Assembly: GCA_035567895.1 (NCBI GenBank)
Contig: DATMPC010000105.1
Span: 1-64,000 of the forward strand
Source of the DNA: Terriglobales bacterium
GTDB lineage: Bacteria; Acidobacteriota; Terriglobia; Terriglobales; Acidobacteriaceae
Direction of reading: 5' to 3'
Length of the DNA stretch: 64,000 bases
The notes beneath the pieces were generated by a model. The model did not search any database, was not told where the DNA came from, and saw only the letters and a list, made by a program, of their open reading frames with translations. The translations under genes were made by a program, and so were the position numbers. Every line of letters starts with the position of its first letter. Positions within the stretch are counted from its first letter, which is position 1. This document shows positions 43,120 through 51,146 of this stretch, one piece after another.

Positions 43120-44367
43120 ATGGTGAAGCGGGCGGTGATCACGGGCATTGGGGTTGTGAGTCCGAACGGGACTGGGAAAGAGGAGTTCTGCAGGGCGATC
43201 CTGGCGGGAAAAAGCGGAGTGAAGAGGATCACGCGTTTTGATGTGAGCGATCTTCCTGTGCAGATCGCGGGCGAGATTACGGACTTCAACGAACTGGCCT
43301 GGATTGATCCGCGCGAGCGCAAACACGTGTCGCGAGCCGTGCCTCTGGCCGTTGCTGCCTCGACAGAGGCTTTGCGTGACGCGGGAATCGATTGGGATTC
43401 GATGTCGCTGGAGAAAAAGCGTGACATTGGCGTGATGCTAGGCAGCGGGGGTGGAGCGCAGGAGTTCAGCGAGCAGCAATACCGCCATTACTTTCAGGGT
43501 ACGGTGAAGCAGGCGAGCTTGTTCAGCATCCCCAGCGGCACAATGGGGACGCTCTCCAGCGAAGTGAGCATGCGTTTCGGCTTCCGCGGATACAGTCATG
43601 TCTTTACCACTGGTTGCACTTCGTCCACGGACGCATTGGGCTACGCGCTGCGTCAGATCCAATTTGGATCGCTGCCGGCGATGCTAGTCGGCGGGGTGGA
43701 TACCCCACTTGCTCCGGGAATCATGAAGGGCTTTTGCCTGATGAAGATTATGACGCCGTCGTGGAACCAGAATCCTGAGCGCGGATCGCGTCCGTTCTCT
43801 CAAGATCGCGACGGATTTGTTGTGGCTGAGGGCTCGTGGATGTTTGTGCTCGAGGAGTACGAGCATGCGCGCGCACGAGGGGCCCGCATCTACGCCGAAA
43901 TCGCCGGATACGGTTCCACCTGCGAAGCCTTTCATCGCGTGCGCCTGGCGGAGTGCGGCGAGGAGCCGGCGCGGGCCATGCAATTGGCCATGCAGGAAGC
44001 CGGTGTTTCAGCCGACAATGTGGATTACGTGAATCTGCACGGAACGTCTACGCAGCTTAACGATCGCATCGAGACGCGGGCGCTGAAGCTCGCGTTGGGA
44101 GATCGTGCGAGGTCTACTCCGATGTCGGCGCTCAAGTCCCAAATTGGGCATCCACAAGGAGCCTGTGGAGCGGCGGGGGTAGCGGCGACGGTGATCGCAA
44201 TGCATCATGGCGAAATTCCGCCGACCATCAACCTCGATAATCCTGATCCCGAATGTGACTTGGACTATGTGCCGCAGCCTGGACGCAAGGCTCAGATCGA
44301 GCATGCTGTTTGTAATTGCATTGCGTTTGGCTCGAAGAACTCGGCATTGGTGCTGCGACGGCTTTGA
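43120..44367 (+). CDS. Beta-ketoacyl-ACP synthase II-like (FabF/KAS II family)
   Basis: 415 residues. Condenses acyl-ACP with malonyl-ACP in fatty acid or polyketide synthesis. The catalytic triad is Cys in FTTGCTSSTDALGYA, His in NLHGTSTQLND and His in SQIGHPQGACGAAG. The start VITGIGVVSPNGTGKEEF and end NCIAFGSKNSALVLRR are typical. It is a stand-alone copy with no acpP, fabG or fabD nearby, so it may serve a special pathway, not bulk fatty acid synthesis. The SSTDA after the Cys differs from the usual CATSA of FabF. Confidence 0.92.
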   Translation: MVKRAVITGIGVVSPNGTGKEEFCRAILAGKSGVKRITRFDVSDLPVQIAGEITDFNELAWIDPRERKHVSRAVPLAVAASTEALRDAGIDWDSMSLEKKRDIGVMLGSGGGAQEFSEQQYRHYFQGTVKQASLFSIPSGTMGTLSSEVSMRFGFRGYSHVFTTGCTSSTDALGYALRQIQFGSLPAMLVGGVDTPLAPGIMKGFCLMKIMTPSWNQNPERGSRPFSQDRDGFVVAEGSWMFVLEEYEHARARGARIYAEIAGYGSTCEAFHRVRLAECGEEPARAMQLAMQEAGVSADNVDYVNLHGTSTQLNDRIETRALKLALGDRARSTPMSALKSQIGHPQGACGAAGVAATVIAMHHGEIPPTINLDNPDPECDLDYVPQPGRKAQIEHAVCNCIAFGSKNSALVLRRL

Positions 44368-44369
44368 GG

Positions 44370-44455
44370 TGTCATTCCGAACGAAGTGAGGAATCCTTAG
44401 GTGCTCCCATGCGGCGTGGGTACAGTAGGGATTCCTCACTTCGTTCGGAATGACA
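44370..44455. repeat. TGTCATTCCGA palindrome, copy 3
   Basis: A 26-bp perfect inverted repeat (TGTCATTCCGAACGAAGTGA and on) with a 34-bp spacer containing GCGTGGGTAC. It sits 3 bp after the stop of the synthase gene. Confidence 0.9.
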
Positions 44456-44476
44456 AAACGTAAGTAAAATGCTGAC

Positions 44477-45643
44477 ATGAATCTCGACGCCATTCAGTCT
44501 GCGCTCAAGGAGCGGAAGTTCAGCGCCTGGCTTTTCTACGACCATCACCATCGTGATCCTATTGCGTACCGCGTGCTCGGATTACGTCCAAACATGATGG
44601 TTACGCGGCGCTGGTTTTATTTGATTCCCACCGAAGGCGAGCCGCAAAAGCTCGTTCATCGCATTGAGGCTGGCCACCTCGATGATTTGCCCGGAAACAA
44701 GCGGAGCTATTCGTCGTGGCAGGAACTGCAGCGATACTTGCAAGAAATCGTTACGCCCTATCGCAATCTCGCGATGCAGTATTCACCGCAGAACGCGATT
44801 CCGTACGTCGGCCTTGTGGACGCAGGCACAGTGGAACTCGTGCGCAGCTTTGGAGTGAACGTTGTCAGCTCCGGCGACTTGGTAAGCCAGTTCGAAGCTG
44901 TACTTAACGACGAGCAGATCGCCAGTCACTTTCTCGCGCGTGATGCAGTCGACCGCATTACTGCAGAAGCGTTCAAGACGATTGGCGAGCGCGTCCGCAA
45001 TGGCGGCACGCACGAGTACGAGATGGCCCAGTGGATCCTCGAGGCTTTTCGCCGCGAAAATCTTATTTCGGAAAACTCGCCGATCGTCGCTGCGAACTCG
45101 CATAGCGGCGATCCGCATTTTGAACCGCGCCCTGATCGTTCGCAGCCCCTGAAGGAGGGTGACTTCGTGCTGCTCGATATCTGGGCTAAGACTAAAGCGC
45201 CGGGCGCTTGCTACTACGACATCACGTGGACTGGCTTCATCGGGCAGAATCCGGGAGAGCGTCAGCGTGAGGTATTCGAAATCGTGCGCGACGCGCGCAA
45301 GTTAGGCTGCGAAACGGTGAGAAAGGCCTTCGCCGACAGCCGCAAGATCGCGGGTTGGGAGGTCGACAAGGCCGTGCGCGAGTTCATCCAAAACAAAGGC
45401 TTCGGCGATCAATTCGTGCACCGCACCGGACACAACATCAGCAATGCGATCCACGGCAACGGCGCCAACATCGATAACTTCGAAACCAAAGACGAGCGTG
45501 AGATCCTTCCCAACACCTGCTTCTCCATCGAGCCAGGAATTTACTTGCCCGAGTTTGGCGTTCGCAGCGAGGTGAATGTGCTCACGCGTCCAGGCAAGGC
45601 GGAGGTGACGGGGAGAGAGCAGGAGGAGATCGTATTGATCTAG
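44477..45643 (+). CDS. M24 family metallopeptidase (Xaa-Pro aminopeptidase-like)
   Basis: 388 residues. A creatinase/prolidase N-terminal domain (about 1-150) precedes a pita-bread metallopeptidase domain. Metal ligands are visible as VLLDIWAKTKAPGACYYDIT (two Asp), HRTGHNISNAIHG (His), FSIEPGIYLPEFG (Glu) and RSEVNVL (Glu). The function is removal of N-terminal residues before proline or hydrolysis of Xaa-Pro dipeptides. The stop codon TAG is the first part of the repeat array that carries the four-helix-bundle gene. Confidence 0.92.
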   Translation: MNLDAIQSALKERKFSAWLFYDHHHRDPIAYRVLGLRPNMMVTRRWFYLIPTEGEPQKLVHRIEAGHLDDLPGNKRSYSSWQELQRYLQEIVTPYRNLAMQYSPQNAIPYVGLVDAGTVELVRSFGVNVVSSGDLVSQFEAVLNDEQIASHFLARDAVDRITAEAFKTIGERVRNGGTHEYEMAQWILEAFRRENLISENSPIVAANSHSGDPHFEPRPDRSQPLKEGDFVLLDIWAKTKAPGACYYDITWTGFIGQNPGERQREVFEIVRDARKLGCETVRKAFADSRKIAGWEVDKAVREFIQNKGFGDQFVHRTGHNISNAIHGNGANIDNFETKDEREILPNTCFSIEPGIYLPEFGVRSEVNVLTRPGKAEVTGREQEEIVLI

Positions 45644-46141
45644 CTGCTGAGCTTCTAAGCTTCTGAGCCTTGTTTCGGAGGACTCGAGGTTGACTGACTT
45701 CAAACAGCTCAAGGTTTGGCAAAAAGCTCACGATCTGACGCTCGCGATTTATCGAACGACTTCCACGTTTCCCAAAGAAGAGCTTTATGGACTGACCTCG
45801 CAGATGCGGCGTTGCGCTGTATCAATCGGTTCCAACATCGCTGAGGGTCGGGGCCGAGACGGCGATCCAGATTTTCAGCGCTTCATTGGAATTGCGATAG
45901 GTTCAACGGCGGAGCTTGAGTATCAGATGTTGGTGTCACGAGACTTGGGATATCTCAACCCCGACCAGTATCAAACGCTGCTAGCTTCACTCTCCGAAGT
46001 AGGAAGAATGCTTGTAGCTCTACGATCACGAATCAGAGCGACAGCCTCGTAACTAACAGGGTCCTCCCTAAAAGAACCAGTAAATCAAGGTTAATAGATT
46101 CAATGGCTTAGAGGCTAAGCAGCTTAGAAGCTGAGCAGCTT
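45642..46141. mobile_element. Inverted-array element carrying a four-helix-bundle gene (AGCTTCTA family)
   Basis: The left arm (AGCTGCTGAGCTTCTAAGCT and on, 45642-45669) consists of 8-bp AGCTTCTN units. The right arm (46106-46141) is the inverted copy with a few mismatches and one or two extra units. Between them lies a single gene of the four-helix bundle family plus short flanks. Architecture matches the GxxExxY element at 40119, although the repeat units are unrelated in sequence. Confidence 0.78.
45690..46052 (+). CDS. Four-helix bundle protein (23S rRNA IVS / Avd-like family)
   Basis: 120 residues from a TTG at 45690, with GGAGG upstream. The family pattern is plain: FKQLKVWQKAHDLTLAIYR, then FPKEELYGLTSQMRRCAVSI, GSNIAEGRGRDGDPDFQRF, IGSTAELEYQMLVSRDLGY, and a final helix. 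Relatives are the proteins encoded in 23S rRNA intervening sequences and the Avd accessory protein of diversity-generating retroelements. The former are small basic proteins flanked by inverted repeats. No reverse transcriptase is nearby, so this is not a DGR. It is framed by inverted repeat arrays. Confidence 0.92.
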   Translation: MTDFKQLKVWQKAHDLTLAIYRTTSTFPKEELYGLTSQMRRCAVSIGSNIAEGRGRDGDPDFQRFIGIAIGSTAELEYQMLVSRDLGYLNPDQYQTLLASLSEVGRMLVALRSRIRATAS

Positions 46142-46188
46142 GGTTACATTTTGCCGCTTCTAACGTGGCATAATGTTATGCAGAATCT

Positions 46189-46608
46189 ATGACCGCTCTT
46201 CATCAGCAGCTTGGGCAGTGGTTGGGCGTTCGCCCTCCCGAATCGGAACAGGATGTGCTCGATCTGATTGAGCGCCAACTTCCGGCTTCCTCCATCAACC
46301 GTCTGGTGACGCTTGGTGTTACTCGCTCCGAGGTAGGCGCGCTGGTAATTCCGTTGCGCACGTTGCAGCACCGGCGCTCGCGTAGGGAGAAGCTTACGAT
46401 AGAGGAGTCGGATCGCTTGCTTCGGCTCATGCGCGTTCTTTCCCAAACTGAAACTCTCTATGGATCGCGCGAACGGGCGCTGAAGTGGCTGCGCCGGCCG
46501 AATCCGCGATTGGGCAACCGCTCGCCCTTTGAGTTGTTGAAGACCGACGCCGGCAGCCGCATTGTCGAGGAACTGCTCGTTCAAATCGACGAAGGTATGT
46601 TTGTCTGA
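46189..46608 (+). CDS. Xre/MbcA/ParS-type antitoxin
   Basis: 139 residues. The C-terminal half carries the DUF2384/ParS toxin-binding domain (RLMRVLSQTETLYGSRERALKWLRRPNPRLGNRSPFELLKTDAG, whose core W-L and NP-LG-SP-EL spacing is diagnostic). The N-terminal half is helical (SSINRLVTLGVTRSEVGALV), consistent with an Xre-type DNA-binding fold. It neutralises and represses the adjacent RES toxin. Its TGA overlaps the likely start codon of the toxin gene. Confidence 0.88.
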   Translation: MTALHQQLGQWLGVRPPESEQDVLDLIERQLPASSINRLVTLGVTRSEVGALVIPLRTLQHRRSRREKLTIEESDRLLRLMRVLSQTETLYGSRERALKWLRRPNPRLGNRSPFELLKTDAGSRIVEELLVQIDEGMFV

Positions 46609-47051
46609 TCCAGCTCTGGCGCATCAGCAAGCACAAAGAGTTGAGTGGGACCGGCGGTCTGCGTGCTCCGGGCCGCTGGCATAATGCCGGCTCACCGATC
46701 GTCTACTTGGCCGAGACTCCGGCCGGCGCACTGCTCGAAGCTTGCGTTCACACCAGCGCCAATGATTTCCCGCCGAAGTACACGTTGCTGTCGGTCCGCG
46801 TCGACGATCAGATCCGCACCGAGATCTTTGACGGCAAGATGCTGCGTAAAGACTGGATTGGTCACTTGGACGAGACGCGAGAGATTGGGTCAGCGTGGCT
46901 AAAGTCGCAACGCTCGGCCCTGCTGCTCGTGCCTAGTGCGCTGGTGCCGGCAACATCCAATGTGCTGCTCAATCCGCTGCATCCAGACGCAGCGCGAATC
47001 CGCATTGATTCCGCGTATGAGTATCCATTTGATATGAGGATTAAGAAGTAG
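46605..47051 (+). CDS. RES domain toxin (NAD+-degrading or ADP-ribosylating)
   Basis: 148 residues if read from a CTG at 46605 that overlaps the antitoxin stop (CTGA). The next usable start, TTG at 46641, would cut off the conserved LWRISKH strand. The three residues that name the family are present: Arg in APGRWHNAG (R24), Glu in GALLEACVH (E45) and Ser in LLLVPSALVP (S111). The closing LNPLHPDAARI is typical. RES toxins deplete NAD+ or modify proteins using it, stopping growth. No ATG, GTG or TTG gives a full-length protein, which is unusual. Confidence 0.85.
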   Translation: MIQLWRISKHKELSGTGGLRAPGRWHNAGSPIVYLAETPAGALLEACVHTSANDFPPKYTLLSVRVDDQIRTEIFDGKMLRKDWIGHLDETREIGSAWLKSQRSALLLVPSALVPATSNVLLNPLHPDAARIRIDSAYEYPFDMRIKK

Positions 47052-47059
47052 CTGATGAG

Positions 47060-47407
47060 CTATCTTCCCGGGCCGACATTTTCATCGGAGTCCGGATCCC
47101 AGGTGAGTTCCACTCCGGAACCTTCCTTTACTTTGCCAGTGAAGCCGGTGGCTTCTTCTGGTGGGAGTCCTGCCAGTTCGCGCTTGCGTTTCTGAATTTC
47201 GCGCAGTTCGCGCAGAATTTCGGTTTCCTGCTTGACGTATTCGTCTTCGGTAATCGTGCCTTCCTCGAGCTCCACCTGAAGGTGTAGCAGACGTTCCTTG
47301 ATCGAAGCGTCGTCGGTGTACTGTTCCTCAGCGACTTTGGCTAATGTCCGGAGAATGGCCTTGAAGCCGGTGATCGGGAGCGCGAGGAGGTCGTCGAGGA
47401 TAAGCAT
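47060..47407 (-). CDS. gvpG: Gas vesicle protein GvpG
   Basis: 115 residues. GvpG is a small accessory protein needed for gas vesicle assembly and works with GvpF/L. The family form is clear: hydrophobic start LILDDLLALPITGFKAILRTL, then a charged helical part (ERLLHLQVELEEGTITEDEYVKQETEILREL). The tail is longer and more polar than in short GvpGs. It is the last gene of the gas vesicle series on the minus strand; an empty inverted array separates it from the GvpF/L gene. Confidence 0.88.
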   Translation of the reverse strand: MLILDDLLALPITGFKAILRTLAKVAEEQYTDDASIKERLLHLQVELEEGTITEDEYVKQETEILRELREIQKRKRELAGLPPEEATGFTGKVKEGSGVELTWDPDSDENVGPGR

Positions 47408-47416
47408 AATGTGATT

Positions 47417-47527
47417 AGGGAATCGGGTGATCTGCTAATCTGGTGATCGGGTGAAGTAACAGCCAAACACTGTCAGATCGAAAGCCTCCGGTTTTCACTT
47501 CGCCCGATCACCCGATCATCCGATTCT
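47417..47527. repeat. Two-armed ATCGGGTG array element, no gene inside
   Basis: Left arm (AATCGGGTGATCTGCTAATC and on, ending GGGTGAAGTAAC) and right arm (TTTTCACTTCGCCCGATCAC and on) are inverted copies of 8-bp ATCGGGTG units, with about 30 bp between. It fills the gap between gvpG and the GvpF/L gene. Confidence 0.85.
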
Positions 47528-47529
47528 TC

Positions 47530-48438
47530 TTAGTTTGCGCTTCCCCTCTCCAATTTCAAGCGTATGTTCACGAAGTTATATGGCGGCCATGGGCCGGTGT
47601 ATTTGAAGTTCAAGCGATCGCCAAACTTTTGCGCAACCGCGTTCACTGCAGCGTCAAACTCCGTCTCTTTATCTTTCTGGATGAGGAAGGCGGCGTTCAT
47701 GATCATTTTGTCGCCGATAACCTTATTGTCGCGTGAGGCCACACATACGGTTCTTAGTCCGTCGTAAATTTCGCGGACAACCTCTGCTGCGCGCTCGGAG
47801 AGGGCTTTATCAATCATGCGTCCGAGCTGCATGCGTGCAAAGTAAGTGGACTGCAGGTGTTTGCGCGTGAGTTCGTGTTGGAAGCGGTGAATCTCTTCGT
47901 TCTCGCGCTTCAGTTCTTCGACGATGCGATCGCGGTCCCAAGTGACCTTAAGGCCGAACTCCAGCTTGTTGGCCATCTGCTTGAGCACGTCTTTGAGTGA
48001 CGGATAAATGCTCTTGAGCACCTCCCGGATATCGTCGTCGGTGCGGAAGACTGTACCGAAACTCATGGGGATGATCGTGTTCGACTTCATCACCGTCTCG
48101 ATCACGTGCTCGTGGGCGAGTGCGTTTTCGCGCGTGGGATCGAAGATGAAGACCGGAGTCTTGCTCACGACCGCCGCCACGTCGCCGTGCTGGACGCAAT
48201 AGACGCTCTCGCCCATACCGCCAATGCCGATCTTGCCGAAGCCGACGTTGTCGCGGGCTTCGATCACGCCATAGACGTAGCGGCCTTCCTGCTGCTGCGA
48301 CTGGGGCTGACCGTTAGATTGCCCGAGTGCGGGAGCGTCGACCGGTTCCAGGCTGTGTACTTCCTTCCGCGCTGCTTCCTTCTTCGGCCGTGCGGGGATT
48401 GAGCCCGCTTTCTTCTTCGTTGTTTTCGAGGGGGTCAT
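47530..48438 (-). CDS. Gas vesicle protein GvpF/GvpL family, copy 1
   Basis: 302 residues. A polar, Lys/Ala/Gln-rich leader of about 50 residues precedes the GvpF/L domain, which begins GRYVYGVIEARDN and includes MSFGTVFRTDDDIREVLK and EFGLKVTWDRDRIVEELK. The domain ends in the family signature NFKYTGPWPPYNFVNI. These proteins form the nucleation complex on which the GvpA ribs grow. The ATG at 48438 lies inside the upstream response regulator gene, giving an overlap of 125 bp. No other start lies between that ATG and the domain. Confidence 0.9.
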   Translation of the reverse strand: MTPSKTTKKKAGSIPARPKKEAARKEVHSLEPVDAPALGQSNGQPQSQQQEGRYVYGVIEARDNVGFGKIGIGGMGESVYCVQHGDVAAVVSKTPVFIFDPTRENALAHEHVIETVMKSNTIIPMSFGTVFRTDDDIREVLKSIYPSLKDVLKQMANKLEFGLKVTWDRDRIVEELKRENEEIHRFQHELTRKHLQSTYFARMQLGRMIDKALSERAAEVVREIYDGLRTVCVASRDNKVIGDKMIMNAAFLIQKDKETEFDAAVNAVAQKFGDRLNFKYTGPWPPYNFVNIRLKLERGSAN

Positions 48439-48823
48439 ACTCTTCTCTCAAAAGTTTATCGATCGTCGTAAAGAACTCTTCAATGTCGATTGGCTTGTAC
48501 AGAATGGCAATGCCATCTTTTCGCGCTTGCTCGGCGGTCTCTCTGCTTGCGTATCCGGTGAGAATGGCGGCCTTGGTGCTTGCCTGCTTCTTCCGCCCGT
48601 AGTCGATGACCTCAAAGCCGGTGTGCTCCTGTTCCAGGGAATAGTCGCAGAGCAGCAGGTCGAAATCGCGGCGATTCAGCGCCTGGATTGCCTCCACAGA
48701 CGAGATCGCAGTTTCGACGTCGTATCCCTTGCGCGACAGGATCAGACCGTAGGTGGTGAGCACCGCGCGCTCATCGTCCACTACGAGAATCGAGAATTTC
48801 TTGTCGGTCGGCACTAAAGTCAA
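48314..48823 (-). CDS. Single-domain response regulator
   Basis: 169 residues from a TTG at 48823 (GTG at 48814 is an alternative). Longer readings translate the CACGGAG repeat and are rejected. The receiver domain is complete: DDE acidic pair in SILVVDDERAV, phospho-acceptor Asp in LLLCDYSLE, Thr in AILTGYASR and Lys in ILYKPIDIEEF. No output domain follows, only a 40-residue acidic/Ser-rich tail that overlaps the GvpF/L gene. It probably receives phosphate from the histidine kinase at 48984, and may act by protein contact. Confidence 0.88.
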   Translation of the reverse strand: MTLVPTDKKFSILVVDDERAVLTTYGLILSRKGYDVETAISSVEAIQALNRRDFDLLLCDYSLEQEHTGFEVIDYGRKKQASTKAAILTGYASRETAEQARKDGIAILYKPIDIEEFFTTIDKLLREEYDPLENNEEESGLNPRTAEEGSSAEGSTQPGTGRRSRTRAI

Positions 48824-48826
48824 AAC

Positions 48827-48977
48827 CCTTTCACCACGGAGACACGGAGGCACGGAGAAAGGCGTTGGGAGTTCTGTCTGGCCTCTTCCTCGAACTTGGT
48901 ATGCACAATAGAGCGGACGGTTCGACACCCAGGCGCTCCCAAGGATTTTCTCCGTGTCTCCGTGTCTCCGTGGTGAA
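48827..48977. repeat. Two-armed CACGGAG array element between kinase and regulator
   Basis: Left arm CCTTTCACCACGGAGACACG and on, right arm CTCCGTGTCTCCGTGTCTCC and on. The spacer of about 85 bp has no gene. It occupies nearly the whole gap between the histidine kinase stop and the response regulator start. Confidence 0.88.
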
Positions 48978-48983
48978 TAACCC

Positions 48984-51122
48984 TCATCTCGTTGCAGGCA
49001 ATTCGATCTTGAAGATCGTGCCTTTACCTACCTTACTCTTGACTGAAATCTTGCCGCCGTGGTTGCCGATGATTCCGCGGACAATCCACAAGCCCAGCCC
49101 AGTGCCTTTCTCGCCCTTTGTCGTCACGAAGGGTTCGAAGATCGTCTTCCGCAATTCCCTGGGAATTCCGCTTCCAGTATCTGCAACCAGAAGCCGGATA
49201 CTTCCAAGCGGATACTCTTTACCGTGCCGCACATGACGAGTACGCAGTTGCAGCCGGCCACCCTCGGGCATGCTGTCCTTGGCATTGATTACCAGGTTCG
49301 AAAGCACCTGGCGCAACTGGTCGGCAGCAACAACCGCGTCAGGCAAGTCGCGCAGCTTGGTCTTCACTTCGATATTGCTCCGCTGTAGCTGGCGATTCAG
49401 CAGCAGGACCGTGTCTTCTACCAGCGTGTTGATATTAACGGGCTTGACCTGCTCGTTGTTTCGATACAGGCCAAGCATTTGCCGCACGATGCGAGCAACG
49501 CGCTCGGTCTCTGACTTCAGGATGTCGTAGACCGGCTGCGCATCGGCTTTCACCGAATCTGCCAGCAGATAGATCGCGTTCTTGATCGCCTCCATGGGAT
49601 TGTTGACCTCATGGGCGATAGTGGCGGCGAGGCGTCCCGCGGCAGCAAACTTCTCGATTTCCAGCATGCGACGCTCGACTTTCAACTGCTCTACGCGGCG
49701 GAGCGCCGTCAGATCTCGTAGGACTGTGACGGTAAAGGCCACTTGTCCGCGCTCGTCGTAGATCTTGCCGGATCGCGTGTCGTATTCGATCTCCTGCTTC
49801 GTATTGGGATCGCTTAGTTTCAGGATGCCACTTTCCTTATCCGCAAAGCCAAAGGTGAACGCAGTGACGTACGCGTCAAGTTGCGCCTGATTTTTGACGC
49901 GAACCGTATCGGATAAGGTTTCTTTCTCGTTAATGCCGAACAAGTTCTGTGCCAGAGGATCCAGCAGCGCGACTTTTGCCGATCCATCACACACAACAAT
50001 TGGATCGCCGACGCTCTCGATGATCACGTTCAGGCGGTCGCGATCCTGACGAACCAGCTCTTCGGCAGCGCGCAGTTTCTCGTAGTTGGTACGCAGCTCC
50101 TGGTCGGCGCGGCGCAGATCGGTGACGTCGCGCATCACGGTTACCATGCCTATCGGCATACCGTCGCGTGTGAACGTTGGCGTACAGACGGCCTCGAAGA
50201 GCATCTCTTCGCCTTCGATGGCATCGATGAGAGTCAGATCGCGCGAGGCCTCCACGCCCGAGACGGCCACGGAAGACAGCGCTGCGGAGAAGAGCAGGTT
50301 ATTCATCTCCACCGCGCGCGCCAGGCCTTCGGTAAGCCCTTCTGCGACTGTGCTGTCTGGAACCTTAAAGAAACGCTCCGCAGCCCGGTTCTGAACGATT
50401 ACCCGGTAGTGGTTATCGGTAAGGATTACCGGATCGCTCATCGATTGCATGACGGTCTGCAACTGGGCGATGGTTACGTCCATGTCCGTCATGCGGTTGT
50501 AGTAGTGCTCAACCTTAAACAGCCGGGAGAGATAGCGGTTGGCCATCTCGATCAGGTTGCTGAGCGGGATAAGTTCCGGAGTGGCCTTGGAGGGCAGTTC
50601 CACTGCCACCAGCGCGGCATAGGCGCGCATGTTGCAGGTGCCGCAAACCTGGCTCTCCAGACTCATCTTGCGGCGCCTGAGGTTGTTGTCGACCGCCAGA
50701 CACTCGGCGCGTCGCTCGCGCTCGGCCTCCCAGCAAACGCTGGTGTTGCCGTACATGATGGGATGGCAATAGAGGGAGCGATGGTGTAGGGAAGAGTCTC
50801 TTACCACGCTCGGGCGCTGTGAATTCAGCACGTCTACTACTGCATTTTCCGCGGCGAAGAGCGAACTGCGAAACCGGTCGAGGTAATTCTTAGAGCAGTT
50901 CAGCGAGGCTGAAGGGAGGACCTCGCCGGTTTCAAAATCGACGGCAACGATGAATGTACGCTGAAAGCCTAGGCCAACGATCTCTTCCAGCAAGATCGGG
51001 TAGACCTCTTCGGAGCGCTCCGCCTGTAGGAGGCGTAACGCTGCTGGAGCGCCGCGTGAAGCGACGCGCAACCGTCGTTTGACCGGCTCTGGCTTGTGCA
51101 GACGAAGTTCAGGCGTTGCCAT
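48984..51122 (-). CDS. PAS sensor histidine kinase with N-terminal cysteine cluster
   Basis: 712 residues, no membrane segments, so a cytoplasmic sensor. Residues 1-215 form a GAF-like region with six cysteines (76, 119, 130, 141, 160, 163; the last pair is VCGTCNMRA). Two PAS domains follow (about 225-340 and 365-480: DPVILTDNHYRVIVQNRAAE; DPIVVCDGSAKVALLDP). Next are the HisKA dimerisation helix with the phospho-His in ATIAHEVNNPMEAIKNAI and the ATPase domain (LSNLVINAKDSMP, VADTGSGIP, GTGLGLWIV). It starts 24 bp after the GvpA stop and should phosphorylate the regulator downstream. Confidence 0.92.
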   Translation of the reverse strand: MATPELRLHKPEPVKRRLRVASRGAPAALRLLQAERSEEVYPILLEEIVGLGFQRTFIVAVDFETGEVLPSASLNCSKNYLDRFRSSLFAAENAVVDVLNSQRPSVVRDSSLHHRSLYCHPIMYGNTSVCWEAERERRAECLAVDNNLRRRKMSLESQVCGTCNMRAYAALVAVELPSKATPELIPLSNLIEMANRYLSRLFKVEHYYNRMTDMDVTIAQLQTVMQSMSDPVILTDNHYRVIVQNRAAERFFKVPDSTVAEGLTEGLARAVEMNNLLFSAALSSVAVSGVEASRDLTLIDAIEGEEMLFEAVCTPTFTRDGMPIGMVTVMRDVTDLRRADQELRTNYEKLRAAEELVRQDRDRLNVIIESVGDPIVVCDGSAKVALLDPLAQNLFGINEKETLSDTVRVKNQAQLDAYVTAFTFGFADKESGILKLSDPNTKQEIEYDTRSGKIYDERGQVAFTVTVLRDLTALRRVEQLKVERRMLEIEKFAAAGRLAATIAHEVNNPMEAIKNAIYLLADSVKADAQPVYDILKSETERVARIVRQMLGLYRNNEQVKPVNINTLVEDTVLLLNRQLQRSNIEVKTKLRDLPDAVVAADQLRQVLSNLVINAKDSMPEGGRLQLRTRHVRHGKEYPLGSIRLLVADTGSGIPRELRKTIFEPFVTTKGEKGTGLGLWIVRGIIGNHGGKISVKSKVGKGTIFKIELPATR

Positions 51123-51146
51123 GAGGACCCTTGTGGGCGTGCAGGC

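Noticed and set aside
45690-46052. Four-helix-bundle gene as the Avd gene of a diversity-generating retroelement
   Set aside because: No reverse transcriptase, template repeat or variable repeat is found nearby.
48829-48928. Longer N-terminus of the response regulator
   Set aside because: It translates the CACGGAG repeat arm ([13 protein letters not shown]); receiver domains start directly at the SILVVDDE strand.
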